64,000 nucleotides of DNA from Pseudovirgaria hyperparasitica (Eukaryota > Ascomycota > Dothideomycetes > Acrospermales > Acrospermaceae). This document shows, one piece after another, positions 46,491 to 61,511 of the stretch (its first letter is position 1; each line of letters begins with the position of its first letter). Under the pieces are notes generated by a model, which had not been told where the DNA came from, did not search any database, and saw only the letters and a program-made list of their open reading frames with translations. The translations under genes were made by a program, and so were the position numbers. Location: positions 386,884 through 450,883 of the forward strand of contig NW_022985566.1 of the NCBI RefSeq assembly GCF_010093815.1, written 5' to 3'.

Positions 46491-49400
46491 CTATCTATAA
46501 GGAACTCTCGCGACTTATAGACGTAACTAAAATAGAGGGATAACTAGCTAACTAGTATATCGAACTATAGGCTGGGCCTATTAAGGTCCCTTATAGATAA
46601 TATTAGACCGTAATACTTAATAGCGGTTTAGCTACTAACGTTATATCGACTTAACGAGTATAAGAACTTAACATTAATATTTAAGTACTAATAGGTACTA
46701 CCTTCTATAGTATTGATAGTCCTATTAAATTATAGGGTATCTATACTATTAAATATAGTATCTAGGACAGCGGGGGGAAGTAGAAACCCTACTACTTAAC
46801 CTTTATTATAGTAGATAGTCCCTTTAATATAATCCTTAGTATACCGTAGCTCGAAAAATATAATCCGAAACTAGACTTTATCTAGAAAATAGCTGGCTAG
46901 CGCATATACCTACTATAATAGAATCTAGTATAGCTAGTTGACGATGAATAATTCTAGAAGGACTATAAAAAGATAATCTCCGCTATCTACGTCCTCTTAC
47001 TTACTTAAAATAGAGAGCTTAGTATTAAAGTAGATAAAAACCTACTATATTAGTATAAAATATACTAATATATTATATTAGCGATCGACTCGTCCGAATT
47101 ACCTTAATACTAACCTACTAACCTTACTATTAACCTCGAAGACGGTTAATAACCCCTATACGGACCTATATACCCTCTATTAGAACCCGAGCTATAGGTC
47201 CTCCGAGAATATATTAAAAAGAACCTTACGCGAGAATAGATTAGGCCTAGTATATCTCTAGCCGGAGCTCTAATCCTCTTTATAAAGAAGAAGGATAGGA
47301 GTCTCTATCTATATATTAACTACCGTAGCCTAAATAATATTACACGAAAGAATCATTATCTACTACCTCTTATCTCTAAGTCTATTAATAGACTAGGGCG
47401 CGCGAAGATCTTTATTAAGCTTAATCTACGCGACATCTACTACCGCCTACGTATTAAGAAGGGCGATAAGTAGAAAACGGCGTTTAGGACCCGTTATAGA
47501 TACTTTAAGTATATAGTAGTCCCTTTTAGACTAACTAACGCGCTAGAAACCTTCTAAGTATATATTAATAACGCGCTAGTAGGTCTACTCGATATAACGT
47601 GCATCGTATACCTTAATAACATCCTTATCTTCTCTAATAATAAAGAAGAATATATCTAGTACGTATGCGTAGTCCTAGATAGGCTAGAAAAATATAAGCT
47701 ATATATTAAGCTATCTAAATATAAGTTCCACTAGGACCACGTTAACTTCCTTAGCTTTATTATTACTAATTAAGGTATAACTATAGAAAGGGATAGGGTC
47801 GCTACTATCGTGGACTAGCCTAAACTAAAATCGGTTTAAGATATACGTGTCTTTATTAGATTCGCTAATTACTACTAAAAATTTATTAAGTATTTCTCCT
47901 GGCTAGTAGCACCGCTTAACGCGTGTACTACTACTATAGATTCGTCTATTACGGTCCGCGGTAGATAGAAATAGTATAATATTAAATTATAGTCTATAGA
48001 ATTATTAGAAGGTAAAAGGGCCTCCTTCGAGAAAATCAAAGAGGTATTTATAACTACCCTATTACTAGTATACTTTAACCTAACTAAATCTATCCGCGTC
48101 GAAACCGACGCGTTAGGATTTATAATCTTAGGCATTCTCTTCTAGCCTAGACTAACTAAGTCTAAAAAGGTCTAATAGTATCTAGTTACGTTCTTCTTAC
48201 GTAAAATAGTCGATATTAAGACTAGATATACTATCTATAACTAAGAGCTACTAGTAATAGTAGAGTTATTTAAATAGTAGTAATATTATTATGGAAGGCC
48301 GCTCCTGCAGCCCCACATGTATGTATCCCTAGCTCGATTACATGGCTTTATTATATATTTAAGGAGGGCGTTTTCCTTGGTCATTCTACTCGGTGCGCTT
48401 CCCCTATCACTAATATTCGACTATTCGACCTTTCCTTACGTTCATGGGCCTCTATGGGTATTGATTATTAGGCTTAGCTATTAAAGAATTGATTAAGAGT
48501 ATTATATAGACCCGTCCTATCGTAAAAGAGAACTAATAAGAAGTCATGCGTTTAAAGAGAACTTATAATACCTAGGAGAGATACTTATGAGTTCGTCGCG
48601 ACTACTATACTAAGAATATAGCTATTTATAAAAGGGATACACGTGGCGATAGCTTACTATAATTTTAGAGGTCGTACCCGGACTACGAACTTATAGGGGG
48701 AGATTAGGACTCTAAAACTAGCTTAGGGGAAGTATATAACGTGCCTAATAAGGTAGTCTAGACTTACTAGATCGAAGCTACGAGTCCGGAAAATAGGGAG
48801 TCCGGAGTCGCTAGGGGCTAGCCTCTTAAAAGTAGCCGTAAAAAGTATACGCATGCTAACACGGGTGATAGCGCGACTCGAAAATGTCTTAGGGGAATAG
48901 GATATAAAATAGAGCTAGATGAAGTAGTAAAGAAGAGTTCAAAAACGATAAATATAACCTGTTTAGTACTACTATAGCTATCATTTATAAACACGGCCAT
49001 ACGAGTATACCACTTTAGGAACGCCTTACACGAAGATAATAATATAAGTAGGATACCGTGAACCTTATATCGATAAAGACGATAGTAATAGTTCACCTTA
49101 TAAAGGGATTAGTTAACATAGAGAAGGGATGATAGGTGTTATAGGTAGACGCATTAGGCTAACCTTTAGTTAAGGTAATCCCTTAACTAATAACCTTACC
49201 CCTAGCGTCTCTACTAGTATACCTACTACTAGTAATGGTGCGATAGGAGCTTAAAATAATAACCTAGTAACTCGTAGAGAGATACTTAACTTCTTCGTAG
49301 TATTTACGCAATAAGGAAGGATAGTATCTCTATCTACCCCAGCCCCCGAGCGCTTTAAAGGAATAAATATTACGGCCTTCCTTTAGAAGTACGAGGACAT

Positions 49401-52400
49401 ATATATAAACTATGAAGTTCCGCCTAATAAGAAGATAACCTCCCTACTATTATACTACGAGGACTATCTCCGTCCTACTATTAAAGGAATAAGTAGGTTT
49501 TAGAAATAGTAGTAGGCCACACTACGTGAAGAATTATTAAAGGAATTCTCTCTATTTAACTCTACCCTTAAGGAAGGTACCATCTACTTTATCCGAAAAT
49601 ACGTGGAAATGGTTAAAGTAGACCCATCCTACTCTCTCCCTATATACTACTCCCGGTATCGTATTATTACGGAGAAACTTATAGCTAAAGGAAGCCTAAG
49701 CTCGTATTCGCGAATAGAGCTCTTCCTAGAAGGGCTGTCTAATAGTCTTAAGGCTCGGGCTATAGAGAAATGTTAACTCACGATAGAAGTATATAGTTAT
49801 AACTAGGTAATTATCTATGGCTTCGTATTACGAAAGGCTAGAGCACTTAAGGAACTAGCTCGTATTAATAAGTACTTAGCCGCACAAGAGCTAGCCATAG
49901 CTATATACCATAAATCAAAGATAGGGAGTAAGAAGACCGGCTTAGAAGAGTAGTTACATAAAGAAAGAAGAACTAATGAATTTAACTACCTCTCTCTAGT
50001 CGTAGTATACGTTATACTAGAATCGGATAAGTTTAATAAGATGGTAGAGAGATTTAGTAAACTAGACCTCACGTTAATTAAGATAAAGTCCTACTTTACC
50101 TCTAATCCCTTATTCCTATCCCTTAAGAAGGACGAACCTAAGCTACTTTCGGCTATTATTAACTAGTAGACGCGAAGGCTAAATCTTTTAGTACATTTCT
50201 AAGTACGAGGCATGCCCATAGAACCAACGTAAGTTTATCCATAGAATTATATATAGAATAGAGAATACGTCTCTACCCGAGACTCCTAAGGAGGCGTTAT
50301 AGCCTAGAATAGGCCTCGAAGACCGATCGTGTGCATCACGTACGGAGGAGATTACCTAATATATAGATATCCAGAGATAGTAGGATATATTAGAGACGGA
50401 TTACTAAATATTAACGGGGTACGAGTATTCCAAGGGCGTTTCGGGGCGAATAGAGAAGAAATTCTATTACTACCCTCCTCGGTAGAGCTATAAGCTACTC
50501 TATAAGCTATCCGGAACTACGTAGTAACGGTTTAAAACGGTCTAAGCTAGTACGGAGGAGGAGTAAAGGTTTCTACGTCTATAGTAAATATTAACGCTTT
50601 ATAGGGAGTGCCGGTATATAGTATTAGTATAAAACCTACGAAGGGTCCCTACTAGGCCTCGGCGGATAGCGATTCGGAAGAAGAAGTTACGTCGCCCGAG
50701 AGTAAGAAAGATAGATATATAGAATTCCACGAACGCTTCGACGTGGCTAGTAATAGATATATCCGCGAGGAGATAGCCCTAGAAGAGCCCGCTATACTTA
50801 TAATATCTAGAAGGGGGATTACGAAGAGTATACCTAATCGTACTAAAGAAAGAAAGATCGCCCGTCTCTACGGAATACGTAAAGAGTAGTATATAAGAAT
50901 TATTAAGGAATAGAAGGACGGTAAGAAGAGTAGCGACTAGGGAACGTCTAAATAAGAGCCAATAGCGCTAGAGGATAAGATAGATAAAGGGGATAGCCTA
51001 AATCCTAGTTAAAAGGCACGTATCTAAGGCGTTAAGCTTAATAACTATCTACGCGAAGGATAGTAGCTAAGTATAGAAGCTAGCGAAGTATAGCTAGTGC
51101 GCGTTCTAGGGATAACTATAAATATTACTATTAGCGAACTATTAAGCCTTAATAGCGACTTACGTTATATAGTATTTAAGAAGGGCGTCCCTAACTTTAT
51201 AGCTAGAGAGGTCCGTAAGGCTTAAGAAGAGAGAGCTAAGAAGAAAGAAAGAAATGACTATACTATGGCTCCCGAGATAAATAAACTTAACGTATTAGTA
51301 CCCCTCTATACTATAGGGACGGCTATCACGTAACGAGATATTAATTAGCTTAAGGAAGGGATAGTAAGGCTAGTGGCCGAGTATCTAAGCTACCCCGTAG
51401 AAGTTAGTCCTAAAAGGGCGACTAGTATAGTACTATTCGATAGTAGCGCATAGGTAAATAGTATTTAACTAGATGCTACGAGGCGTCTCGGGCTAGCGAT
51501 ATCTTCGCTTCTACTATATATAAAGAACTTAAGTTTAGTTAGCGCTACTTAGCATAGTACTCTATTCGTAGGAATAGTATAGTAATACTCTATCCGCATA
51601 GGTCGGATTATTACGGCTACTTCGATATTCGTATATAGTAAACTTAATTATAACCTTATCCTAGGGGAGCCATATACTAGATAGGCCTTACTTATGGTGT
51701 AGAGGTTAGCCTCTAGGTAAGTATTCTTAATAGTCTACTCCGTATATAGATAAGAATATATAACCTTCGAAACTAGTCCGGACGAGTATATTCTAGTCTT
51801 AGAGAAGGAGGGTAACTCCGTAGCTAGAGACTAACTATATAGCGGAGTATATTGCCGGAAGCCGGAGTTAAGCCGGATTACTAGTTAAGGGCTACCCTTA
51901 ACTAATAATCCGTACTAAATAGAGTCCGGTAAACCTACTAACGAAGGGGATAGGCTATATTTTTATACGGATATAGAAATAAGTTATATAGAGTTACTTT
52001 CCGAGAAAATCCGGCCTAAAAATATTACTTAGTTATTAAGAAAAGATAACTTAGCCGCTCTAGTTATGGCGGTAAGGTACGCTGCCTTCGTATATAAATA
52101 AGGCACGATAATAGAATAGCTTATAGTAGGCTCTACCGGCCTCTAAAGACGGTATTTATCCGGGGTATTAAAGGGATTTAGTATAGCTACTATATATAAA
52201 AGAAAGGGAGTTAAAGTATACCCCGTGGATAACTCCGAAGCCCACTAAAAGGTTCCTAGGAATCTATTAGGGTATCTAGACTAGCGTGAACGAGTAATCG
52301 CACGGTAGGCACTTCTTCTAGTAGTCCACCTAGGCCTTAACGCGTTTAATAGGCTAATAGAGCCTCGAAGGGTAACTATCCCGCTAGGAACACGTCTAAC

Positions 52401-54840
52401 GTCTCTACGTATAAGTTAGCTAAAGATTAGAATAGAGCTACGTCCTATAGAACTTAAGTTACTATATATAATCTTATTATATCGCGAGGAAGTACTAGCA
52501 TAGGAATTCTTATACCTTAGTAAATTTAACGAAGAGGTAGTACCTCCATAGGAGATCCGAACGGTAGAATATAAGGTATAGTAGACTAAGAACTTTAATA
52601 TTTCTAGAGCCCTTTATAGGAAGGTACTTACGATCCTAAAAGAGCGTCTTAATAGCGGAAGGCTCGAGCCCTATAGTAGTCCTTATCGAAACGCCTATTT
52701 TCTCGTAGAAAAGAAGAAGGAAGCCAATAAGGAACGAGATTATAGGTTAATTAATTCGGCGATAGAAATCAACCGAGTTACTATTCGTGATACGGCCACG
52801 CCGCCCTTATATAAAGAGTTCTTAGAGTACTTTACGGGGATGGCCGTCTTAACGTTTACCGACTTCTTCTTAGAATATAATTAGATTCTATTAGTAGAGT
52901 ATTACCGAGACTTAACGGGGTTTATAACGCCCCTAGAATTACTATACGGGATAATATTACCTTAAGGGGCTACTAATTTAGTAGCTTAGTTCGTTAGGAT
53001 TATATTAACTATTATATAAGAATATATCCCGGAGAGGGCTCTACTATTCCTAGATGACTTAGGTATTAAAGGACCTATAACGAAATATAACTCTAAGGAG
53101 GCCCTGCCTAGAATTCATAGATATATCCTAGAATATTTAATTAACGTAGATAAGGTTCTCGCGGATATAGAGCGCGCCGGATACGCCCTAAGTAGTAAGA
53201 AGACTTAGTAGTATATTAAAGCCGCTAACGTTATAGGATACATCTACGATATTAAAGGGAGGCGACCAAGTAATAAAAAGGTTACTACTATTAGGGACTA
53301 GAAACCCTATAAAAACACAACAAATATACGAGCCTTCCTTAGCGTTTATATATATTTCCAGATATAGATCCCCGGGTACGCTATTATCACATCGCCGCTA
53401 TTTATACTATTAAAGAATAAATCGGCCTAGTAGTAGATAGCTAAGGAGTAGACCTCGATGGACGCGCTAAAGATAGCTCTAACTACTACTCCCGTACTAA
53501 TAATATTACGGTACGGGATAGGTGCGGGAGATATAATTCTAGTAGTAGACTCTAGTAACGTTAGGTAGAGAGCTATATTAATATAGAAGAACGAGGATCG
53601 TAAACGTTAGCCATCGCGGTATAATAGAGGAATATGGTTAAAAGCTAAGAGAAACTACGACACCGTGAAGCTAGAGTACCGAGCCCTCCTCTACGCGTTA
53701 TAGAAGTTCCGGTAATACCTCTATAATACGTACTTTATTATAGAAATAGACGCGAATACTCTAGTTACTTAAATTAACCGCACTATAACTAACTTACTAG
53801 GGGCGCTCGTTACTAGGTGGCTCGCGTGGATTTAGCTATAGAACTTTATAGTTAGGCACGTACCTAGAAAGCGTAATATAGTTGCCGATAGTATCTTACG
53901 GATATACGAAGGAGAAGAACCACTAGACGTCCCTACCTTTAACCTAGACGAGTTTATAGATATAGCTCTATATATAGACGTACTAGAGACGTCGTTAATT
54001 AAGCCCGTTAGCGGGAGAGATTACACGATAGGGATACTCGACTATACCGCCATTAAGTCTCCCTTAATAGATGAATATAGTAATAAATAGTAGAGGATTA
54101 CGAAGTACCTTACTATACTTAAGAGGCTAACCGACCTAACCGACCGAGCGTATAAGGCCTTTATAACTAACTACCTAAAGTTCCTTATATATAACCGAAT
54201 ACTCTAGCGGAGAGGAGATAGGCATTACTAATATACACGAGTAATTAAGGATCCGAATACTAGGGCGTGTATAATTACCGCTACTTACGACGAGATAGAT
54301 TATAGAGATAGTAAAGGGACCCTTAGAAGGATTAAGAATAAGTATTAGTAGGTAGATATACGTAGAGACGTGTAATAGTACGTAAAAACCTATAATAAAT
54401 ATTAATAACGAAGTAAACTCCTCGGAGGTCTTAATAAAGGGCTCTACCACGTTATAACGCCTATTCTTTAGTAAAGAATATACTTAGACGTAACGACGCT
54501 ACCACCTTCTATAGGGTATAGTAAAGTAGTATCTATACGAGAATAGCTAAGCGGATAGACTAAGGCGGAGGCATATACGGTAGCCACGTCCATAGTCGTC
54601 GTAAAGTTCCTCTTTAAGAACGTAATCTATAGATATAGAATCATTTCTAAAATCATCTATAATAGTAGTAGAGAAAATATAGGTACTATAGGGGAGCTCC
54701 TCTAACTCTATAGAATTTATTAGAAGGTTACGTCTATATATAATCCCCGAGTAAATAGAATTATTAAGAGAAGTTTTATACTACTTGCTAATACTCTCGC
54801 GAAGATAACTAATAGCGGATTTAAGAACTAGCCCGGCCAC

Positions 54841-55068
54841 TGTTAGGACTTAGCCTTAGGTAGAACTCGACCTACACGTACCTTAGCTAACAGGGTTAGG
54901 AGGTGACGTGAAGGGCGGTAAACAGTCACGTGCTAGATAGATCGGCGTCCCTTTATGTATATACTCTCGGATTCCTACCGAAAGGGTTCGGTAGTAATTC
55001 GTTCTATAATAGAATACACCCTATTATTCCATCTAGCTATACTACTATCCAATAATCCTATTCTTACA
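54841..55068 (+). repeat. 5' LTR of copy 2
   Basis: 228 bp, intact TG...CA termini (TGTTAGGACTTAGCC ... ATTCTTACA). Confidence 0.94.
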
Positions 55069-58000
55069 TTTGAATTACTACCCATATAGTACTATAGTTA
55101 AGATAGTCTAACTAGAACTAAGAAGGTCGACACGATCCACTATAGGGATAAGTAACACTATATCAAATAATAGGGATCCTCCACAATCGGCATTAAATCC
55201 AGCCGTTCTTAATAGAGAAGTAGAGATGTCCGACCGAATCACGGAACTTTCTAATAAGGAAATAGTAGATATACTAAGCGACTTCCCACGACAGGAAGCT
55301 AGATAACGAGTCGTGGTAGAGCTACACGAGGAATCGTAACCATTAATCGCCGAACTATAGGAGCACATCGCCAATCAAGCCCGAGAGATATAGATCCTTA
55401 AAGAATAGACTAAACGTGCGAAACTCCTCGCAAAACGACGAGAACTTAACGAGTCTCTTAAAAGACTACACGGAATAATAGTAGGTGGACGACTTCCTAT
55501 ACTAATTCAGGCGGAATCAGTTTACCCACCATTAGAGTTACGACAATCCACTGTATACCCGGCCGCTTCGTTACCGATTTACCCTACTCCTTCCTTAGGT
55601 GTACCGAAACCCAAAGATCCGACCATATTTATAGGGAAGAACCAAAAGGAGTGGAAAGATTAGAAGAGAGACTGCGAGAAGTACTTCCTCGATAACCCTA
55701 TACTCTTTTCTACCAAAGCATAACGCATTTCATTTAGAGAACGTTACTTACGTTCACAATCCCGCGATCAATGGGATAGATAGAAGGAAGTCAAGCCACT
55801 ATCGGCGACAACCTAGGAACATTTAGCCATATTTATACTAAATACCCTCGGAACTAACGGAGAACGCGACAGAAAGGCACTATCTAAGTTAAGAAGCGTG
55901 GCATAACGACCGAACCAGACACCTACTTAACTACTATAATACCTATAAAACCTCTAGGATAATATCCCTACACTATAGGAAAATATTCGCATATTCTAGT
56001 TTCGCGAAGCACTACTCCCGTTAATCCGCGAAAGATTAGGAATAGTATTATTAAGTTTTAACCATCTACACGAATTAGAGGAGAAAGCTAATGAACACTA
56101 CCGCATCCTTAAGGAACGCGGCTCTCTAGGTAAAACCGACGAACCCTATATAGGTTAGAAACGAGGTCGATCGAATACGTTCGATTAAGAGTAACCTCAC
56201 CGCGATCAACGCTAGAAGAGCATAAATCAGGGTAGAAACGCGTTAAGAGGACACCGAAATAATCGAGGCGGTGGTTCCTAACACGGAAAAGGACAAGGCA
56301 TAGGCTTAAATGTAACGCCTATCGCAAAACAGTAGGATCATAGCGCACTTTATTACTATAAGTATAGAGAAAAGGGACATATTTCGCCCAACTACAAGAA
56401 TCCGAAAAAAGAATAGGCTAGTACGCGAGACCTAACCGCGTTCTTAGCTAAATTATATATACTTAGGAGGAGCCGTAGCGCCTCCCGGCGAGTAAAGACC
56501 TAATATTACTAAAAGTATCGTTACCCATAGCAAATGGTAATAAAACTATATAGGCCCTCGTAGACACTAGTATAGAAGATAACTATATTTCGTCGATTCT
56601 CGCTAAGGAGTGTAGATTATCGTACGATCTCGGTAAAGTTGGCCGAACTATCATAGTTAATGGACATGAAGTTAGAACTTTAGGTAAAACTACAACGAAT
56701 TATAAAGTTCATGACTTAAAGATAATAAAACAGTAGATGTCTAATAAATTCATCGTGGCTAATATTAGCTAATAGAATATGATTCTAGGGATACCTTAGC
56801 TCAAACGCCTAAACCCAATCCTTGATTTTTAGAAGGAGATATTAACGTTCCGTCGACATCGCGGTAAATTATACTAGTAAGTCGTAACCATTAGTAAGGA
56901 GGCATGGAACCTCGCCGTGCGGACCCGATCGTCGCTAGTCTACCTTACATCCCTATTGATCGTCGACGAAGACGAAGAGGATAGTAATAATCGGGGTAAA
57001 GACACGCTATCTAACGTATATTCGTAGTACACGGATATATTTTCGGTAGGGGACGCGTTACTTCTCCCCAACCATAGGCTATATAAGCTAAAGATCGAGC
57101 TCGAAGAGGGAGTAGACGTCCCTTATAGTCTACTTTACCTACTTTCGAGACTAGAACTTAAAGTTCTTTATAAATATATCGAAGAATATCTCGGAAGAGG
57201 CTAGATACGTTATAGTATATTATTAGCCGGCGCACCTATTCTCTTCGTGAAGAAGAAAGACAGAAGTTTACGTCTATACGTCGACTATCGAGTACTAAAT
57301 ACGGTGACTAAGAAGAATCGTCACCCATTACCGTTAGTTAGTAAATCTTTAGACTAATTAACGAAGGCAAAGTACTTTATAAAGCTAGATTTACGAGATA
57401 TATATTACCGGCTTTAAATCCGTCGCGGAGATGAGTGGAAAACCGCATTTCGGACCAGATATGGTCATTTTAAGTATACTATTATGCCGTTTAGGCTAAT
57501 AAATGCGCCAGGAGCGTTCTAAGGATACATTAATACTACACTTATAGGATTACTTAATGTGATCTACGTAGTTTACCTCGATAACATACTAATTTACTCC
57601 GATAGTATGTAGGATCACGAAGAACACGTGAAATCGGTGCTAAATCATTTAAGATAGTATAAACTCTACGTAAAGTTATCTAAATATAAGTTTTACTAAT
57701 AAGAAGTTAGGTTTCTCGGCTTTATTATAACACACGGCGGCCTTAAAATAGAGCTAGAGCGTGTTAAGACCATTATAGAATGGCTAGAACCTACTACTAT
57801 ACGTTAAATCAGGACGTTCATAGGTTTCGTGAACTATTATCGCAAATTCATTATAGGTTTCTCACGAATTACGGCGCCGCTTAATAAACTTATAGAGAAT
57901 AGCGGTAAAATCTCTATAGGTGGGCGAGCACAGCGCAAAGCTAAGTTAGTCGAGATATAGTTAACGCCGGAAGCGCGAGATGCGTTCCGATCGTTAAAGA

Positions 58001-60770
58001 ATTACTTTATAACTACGCCGATTCTTAGGTATTTCGATCCCGAGAAGCACATTTAGGTTAAAACAGACGCATCTAGATTCATAATTACTAGAATCATTAG
58101 TTAACCGTATAAAGATACGAAAGATAAGGTGCAATAGCACCCGGTCGCCTTCTTTTCCCGTAAAATGGCGGATGTAGAGACGCGTTATGACACGCACGAC
58201 CAGGAACTACTCATAATTATCGAGAGTTTCAAGCAATAGCGATATTATTTAGAAGGCTCCGTATATTAGATTGAATTATTATCGGATTACGCAAATCTAC
58301 GTTACTTTATATTAACTAAGGTCCTTAATTACCGATAAGTACGTTAGGCTAAGTAGATATTAATATTTAACTTTAAAATCTTATATAAAGCTAGAAGAGA
58401 GAATAAAGTAGATCCTCTATCACGGCGTGAAGATTACGAGAAATCGTCGCAGAATAACGTAGATAGTCGGTGCAATTTAGACTATGCTATACTATAGATA
58501 CTAAAAGACTAGTTATCTAATAGAGTGCCGGAAGCTAGGACACTTTCGGCGACTCTCTGCGGGAATTAGAGCGGGCATTAAGTAATCCAAACTAACGTCT
58601 AAGAAACAGAGTAAATCCTCGAAGACTTGATTAAATCTACCTAGAATTCCGATATATTAGCAAAGAAAGTCATAAGTATAAAGGGAATGGCTATAGAACC
58701 GCTATAGTTATTAAGGTAGGAACGACGATCGGACGCGATCTACTTCTAAGGCCGACTCTACGTGCCGGAAGGCGGCCTACGAATCGATGTTTTAAGGGAA
58801 TAGCACGATTACGCGTTAGCAGGGCACTTTAGCGTTATAAGGACGGTCGATTTAATCCGAAGGACGTACGACTAGCCGGGTCTTTATAAATATATAAAAG
58901 ACTACGTAAAAACGTGTAACGTTTACTAGCATACGAAAGTATATAGACACTTACCATATAGCGAATTAAGGCCATTACCTATGCTAAAGGAAGCATAGAA
59001 GGAATTATCGATGGATTTCATTATAGATCTACCCCTAAGTAAGTGTCTTAGGCATGTTTATAATAGTTTACTTATAGTTTTAGATAGATTTACGAAGATA
59101 TTATACTACATCCCTATAAGGAAGACGATCTAAGCACCGGATCTTATAGATATACTACTTCGTAACGTAGTTCGGCTCCATAGTATACCGAACGGCATAG
59201 TTTCGGATAGAGGTCCGTAGATAACGTCTAAGTTTTAGAAGGATTTCTACTATACGCTGAGAATCAAGCGGAAACTTAGCACCGTGTTCCACCCATAAAT
59301 AGATAGGTAGATAGAGCGGTAGAATCAGATAGTTAAGGCGTATTTACGCGTATATTATAACTATAAGCAAGATAACTAGGTAAGGTTAGTCTATATCGCG
59401 GAATTCGCGTATAATAATAGCCGATATACGTTAACCCACGTAAGTCCGTTCGAAGCAAACTTCGGTCGAAACCATAAAGTATAGTTTATAGGAACTTAGT
59501 ATAAATTAGAGTAGCCCAACGTTAAGGCGACGGAGATTATAATAGAACTATTCTAAACGTAAAGAAGCGTTATAAAGTTATTATAAGATACTATAGATTA
59601 TAGTAAATCGTACTATAATAAGGGTAGAAAGCCTATAATCTTTAATATTAGAGATAAAGTTTTACTAAATAGTAAAAATATTCGTAGTATCAGGCCGAAG
59701 AAGAAGCTTAACTACACGATGATAGGTCCATTTAAGGTTACTCGTATAATTAATAACCAGGCGTATAAGTTAAAACTCCCTCCCATGTTAAAGATACACA
59801 ATATATTCTACATCACGCTTCTCGAGCCATTCCATGCCTTATCGTTACTAGATTGTTCCGAATAGACGTTATATAAAGTAGTTACGTAAGGAGGTGCGGA
59901 TATCTATAAAGTTAAGTAGATACTAGGCCAATAACGTGCCGAAGATAGTACGTGGCTATATAAAATTTATTAGAAAGGGTATAATCCTAACGAAGATACT
60001 TAGGAACCCGTAATACACATTAGCAAAGCAGCGATATTAGCGTATAAGTAGTAATTAGTAAAGAAAGCCGCGGAATCGCAGAGAATTATACTAAAGTACG
60101 GCGATTCGACGTTTTTTAGTATAGTTCGGCGCCGAGGACGGCCGCCTAAAAGGAAGAAGGTGAAAGAGACATAGATCTTTAAAACATTCTAAGGAATTAA
60201 GGAACTTCCTTAGAAAGTTCGAACTTAGAACTTTAAAAAATTAACTAAAAAAGAGACTTAGAAAAATAATTCACTAAGAGAAATGGACATCGAAAATCGG
60301 TGCCGATCGGTATAGATCGGTATAGATTACTAAAGAGATTAAAGAAGTTATCATTAAAGAAAGATGAAATTAAGGAAGCTAAAAGAAAATACGAAGATCT
60401 ATATAGATCTATATAAACTCGCACTAATCTATCTAGAAGAAGCAAGATCGCTTTAAAATTAAAACTAAAAAAACTAAAACGCCAGATAAAAGAGACATAT
60501 TAGCACCGATTGGTGTAGATCTAAACTAATTAAGTCGGAGCAGGAGTAGAAGTACTAATCACCGCGATGGTTACATCTAATTCCTTCCGCTAGTTCTTAT
60601 TTAGTATAGTATAGAGCTTCATAACATAAGTCTCTAGCCTTTCGTTCCGACGCTATAAATTCTATATAGCGTGCCTTATAGCTATGAACTCCTCTATAGA
60701 AACCTACGGAGCGGCGGAACCCGGGACGGAGAGGGACGGACCGGCGCGGGCACGCTAAGAATTACATAAA

Positions 60771-61511
60771 TCAGCGAAAAGATTCAACGATCGGTATAGA
60801 ACCACATACCGTTAGTGTAGAAACTTCCAGATTAGAGCCATCTTCCCTAAATTTACGGCTCTTTAGCACGCGCGAGGAAGGAACCTTAGCCTTTTTACTA
60901 GAACCTTTTCTAGGAATTTTAATATCGCTGGTGTATAGAAAGAAGTCCGAAGTGGCAGAGATTTTAGCACTATTATAGAGATTAATATATATTAGCAAGA
61001 ATCTGTGACGATTTAAGAAAAACGATGTTACCTAGTAATCGCGGTAATAACAGCTATAGTAGATTCCGATAAACCCTTACGGATCTTATTAGAATCGTAC
61101 TCCCAGGCGTAACCCTTGCCTTAGGTATATAGCTCGTAGAAAGCCTTCTCTAAGGCGTTGCGATTAGTGGTACCACGCTCCTTATCGGTAGGGGTTACTA
61201 GAGGCCTAGTAGTAATCTACACCGATATAAGTAAATCTGCGTAAAGTTCTTCGAACTTACTTAAATACCTATAAGTAATGACGCTTCTTAGTCATGCAAG
61301 TGCCGTATATTATAGATTTAGTACCGCCGTGAGCAATGTACAACGGAAAGCGACAACCATAATAATATATGGCTAGATTATTAGAGCCCGGCCTAGGTCG
61401 GGGTAGATTAATAGCTTTCGACATGTCGGTAACGCATGCGAGATAGGGATTATTCGAAGGCGCCTATTTCCGCGCCGATTACTTTAGAGCGTCGAGATTT
61501 CGGGAAACCAT
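60771..61511 (-). pseudogene. element-borne frame opposite to pol, copy 2
   Basis: Fossil. Counterpart of 39820-40560: ATG at 61511-61509, end at 60771, on the strand opposite to gag-pol. Its last 75 codons (60998-60771) are still open and encode a basic segment (KGSSKKAKVPSSRVLKSRK) of nuclear-localisation type. The rest is broken. No known domain recognised. Confidence 0.5.

Larger units (their letters stand above)
37441..48291 (+). mobile_element. old Ty3/Gypsy element A, split by a nested chromovirus and truncated
   Basis: Fossil. The 5' LTR begins TGTTAGGACGGGAACC at 37441 and ends near 37700. A gag-like region follows at ~37750-39100, with a zinc-knuckle-like end. The element is interrupted by the copy at 39108-46490 (5-bp duplication CTATC on both sides) and resumes at 46496 with protease-like, reverse transcriptase (~47200-47900) and RNase H (~47900-48290) regions. 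It stops where the next element begins at 48292. The rest of pol and the 3' LTR are not in the window. Heavily broken by RIP, with many tens of disabling changes. It is the oldest layer of the nest, since others are inserted in it. Confidence 0.7.

Noticed and set aside
55108-58197. Minus-strand open frames at 55108-55374 and 57994-58197
   Set aside because: They lie antisense to gag and RNase H of copy 2 and have no independent protein character. RIP removes stops on one strand and creates shadows.
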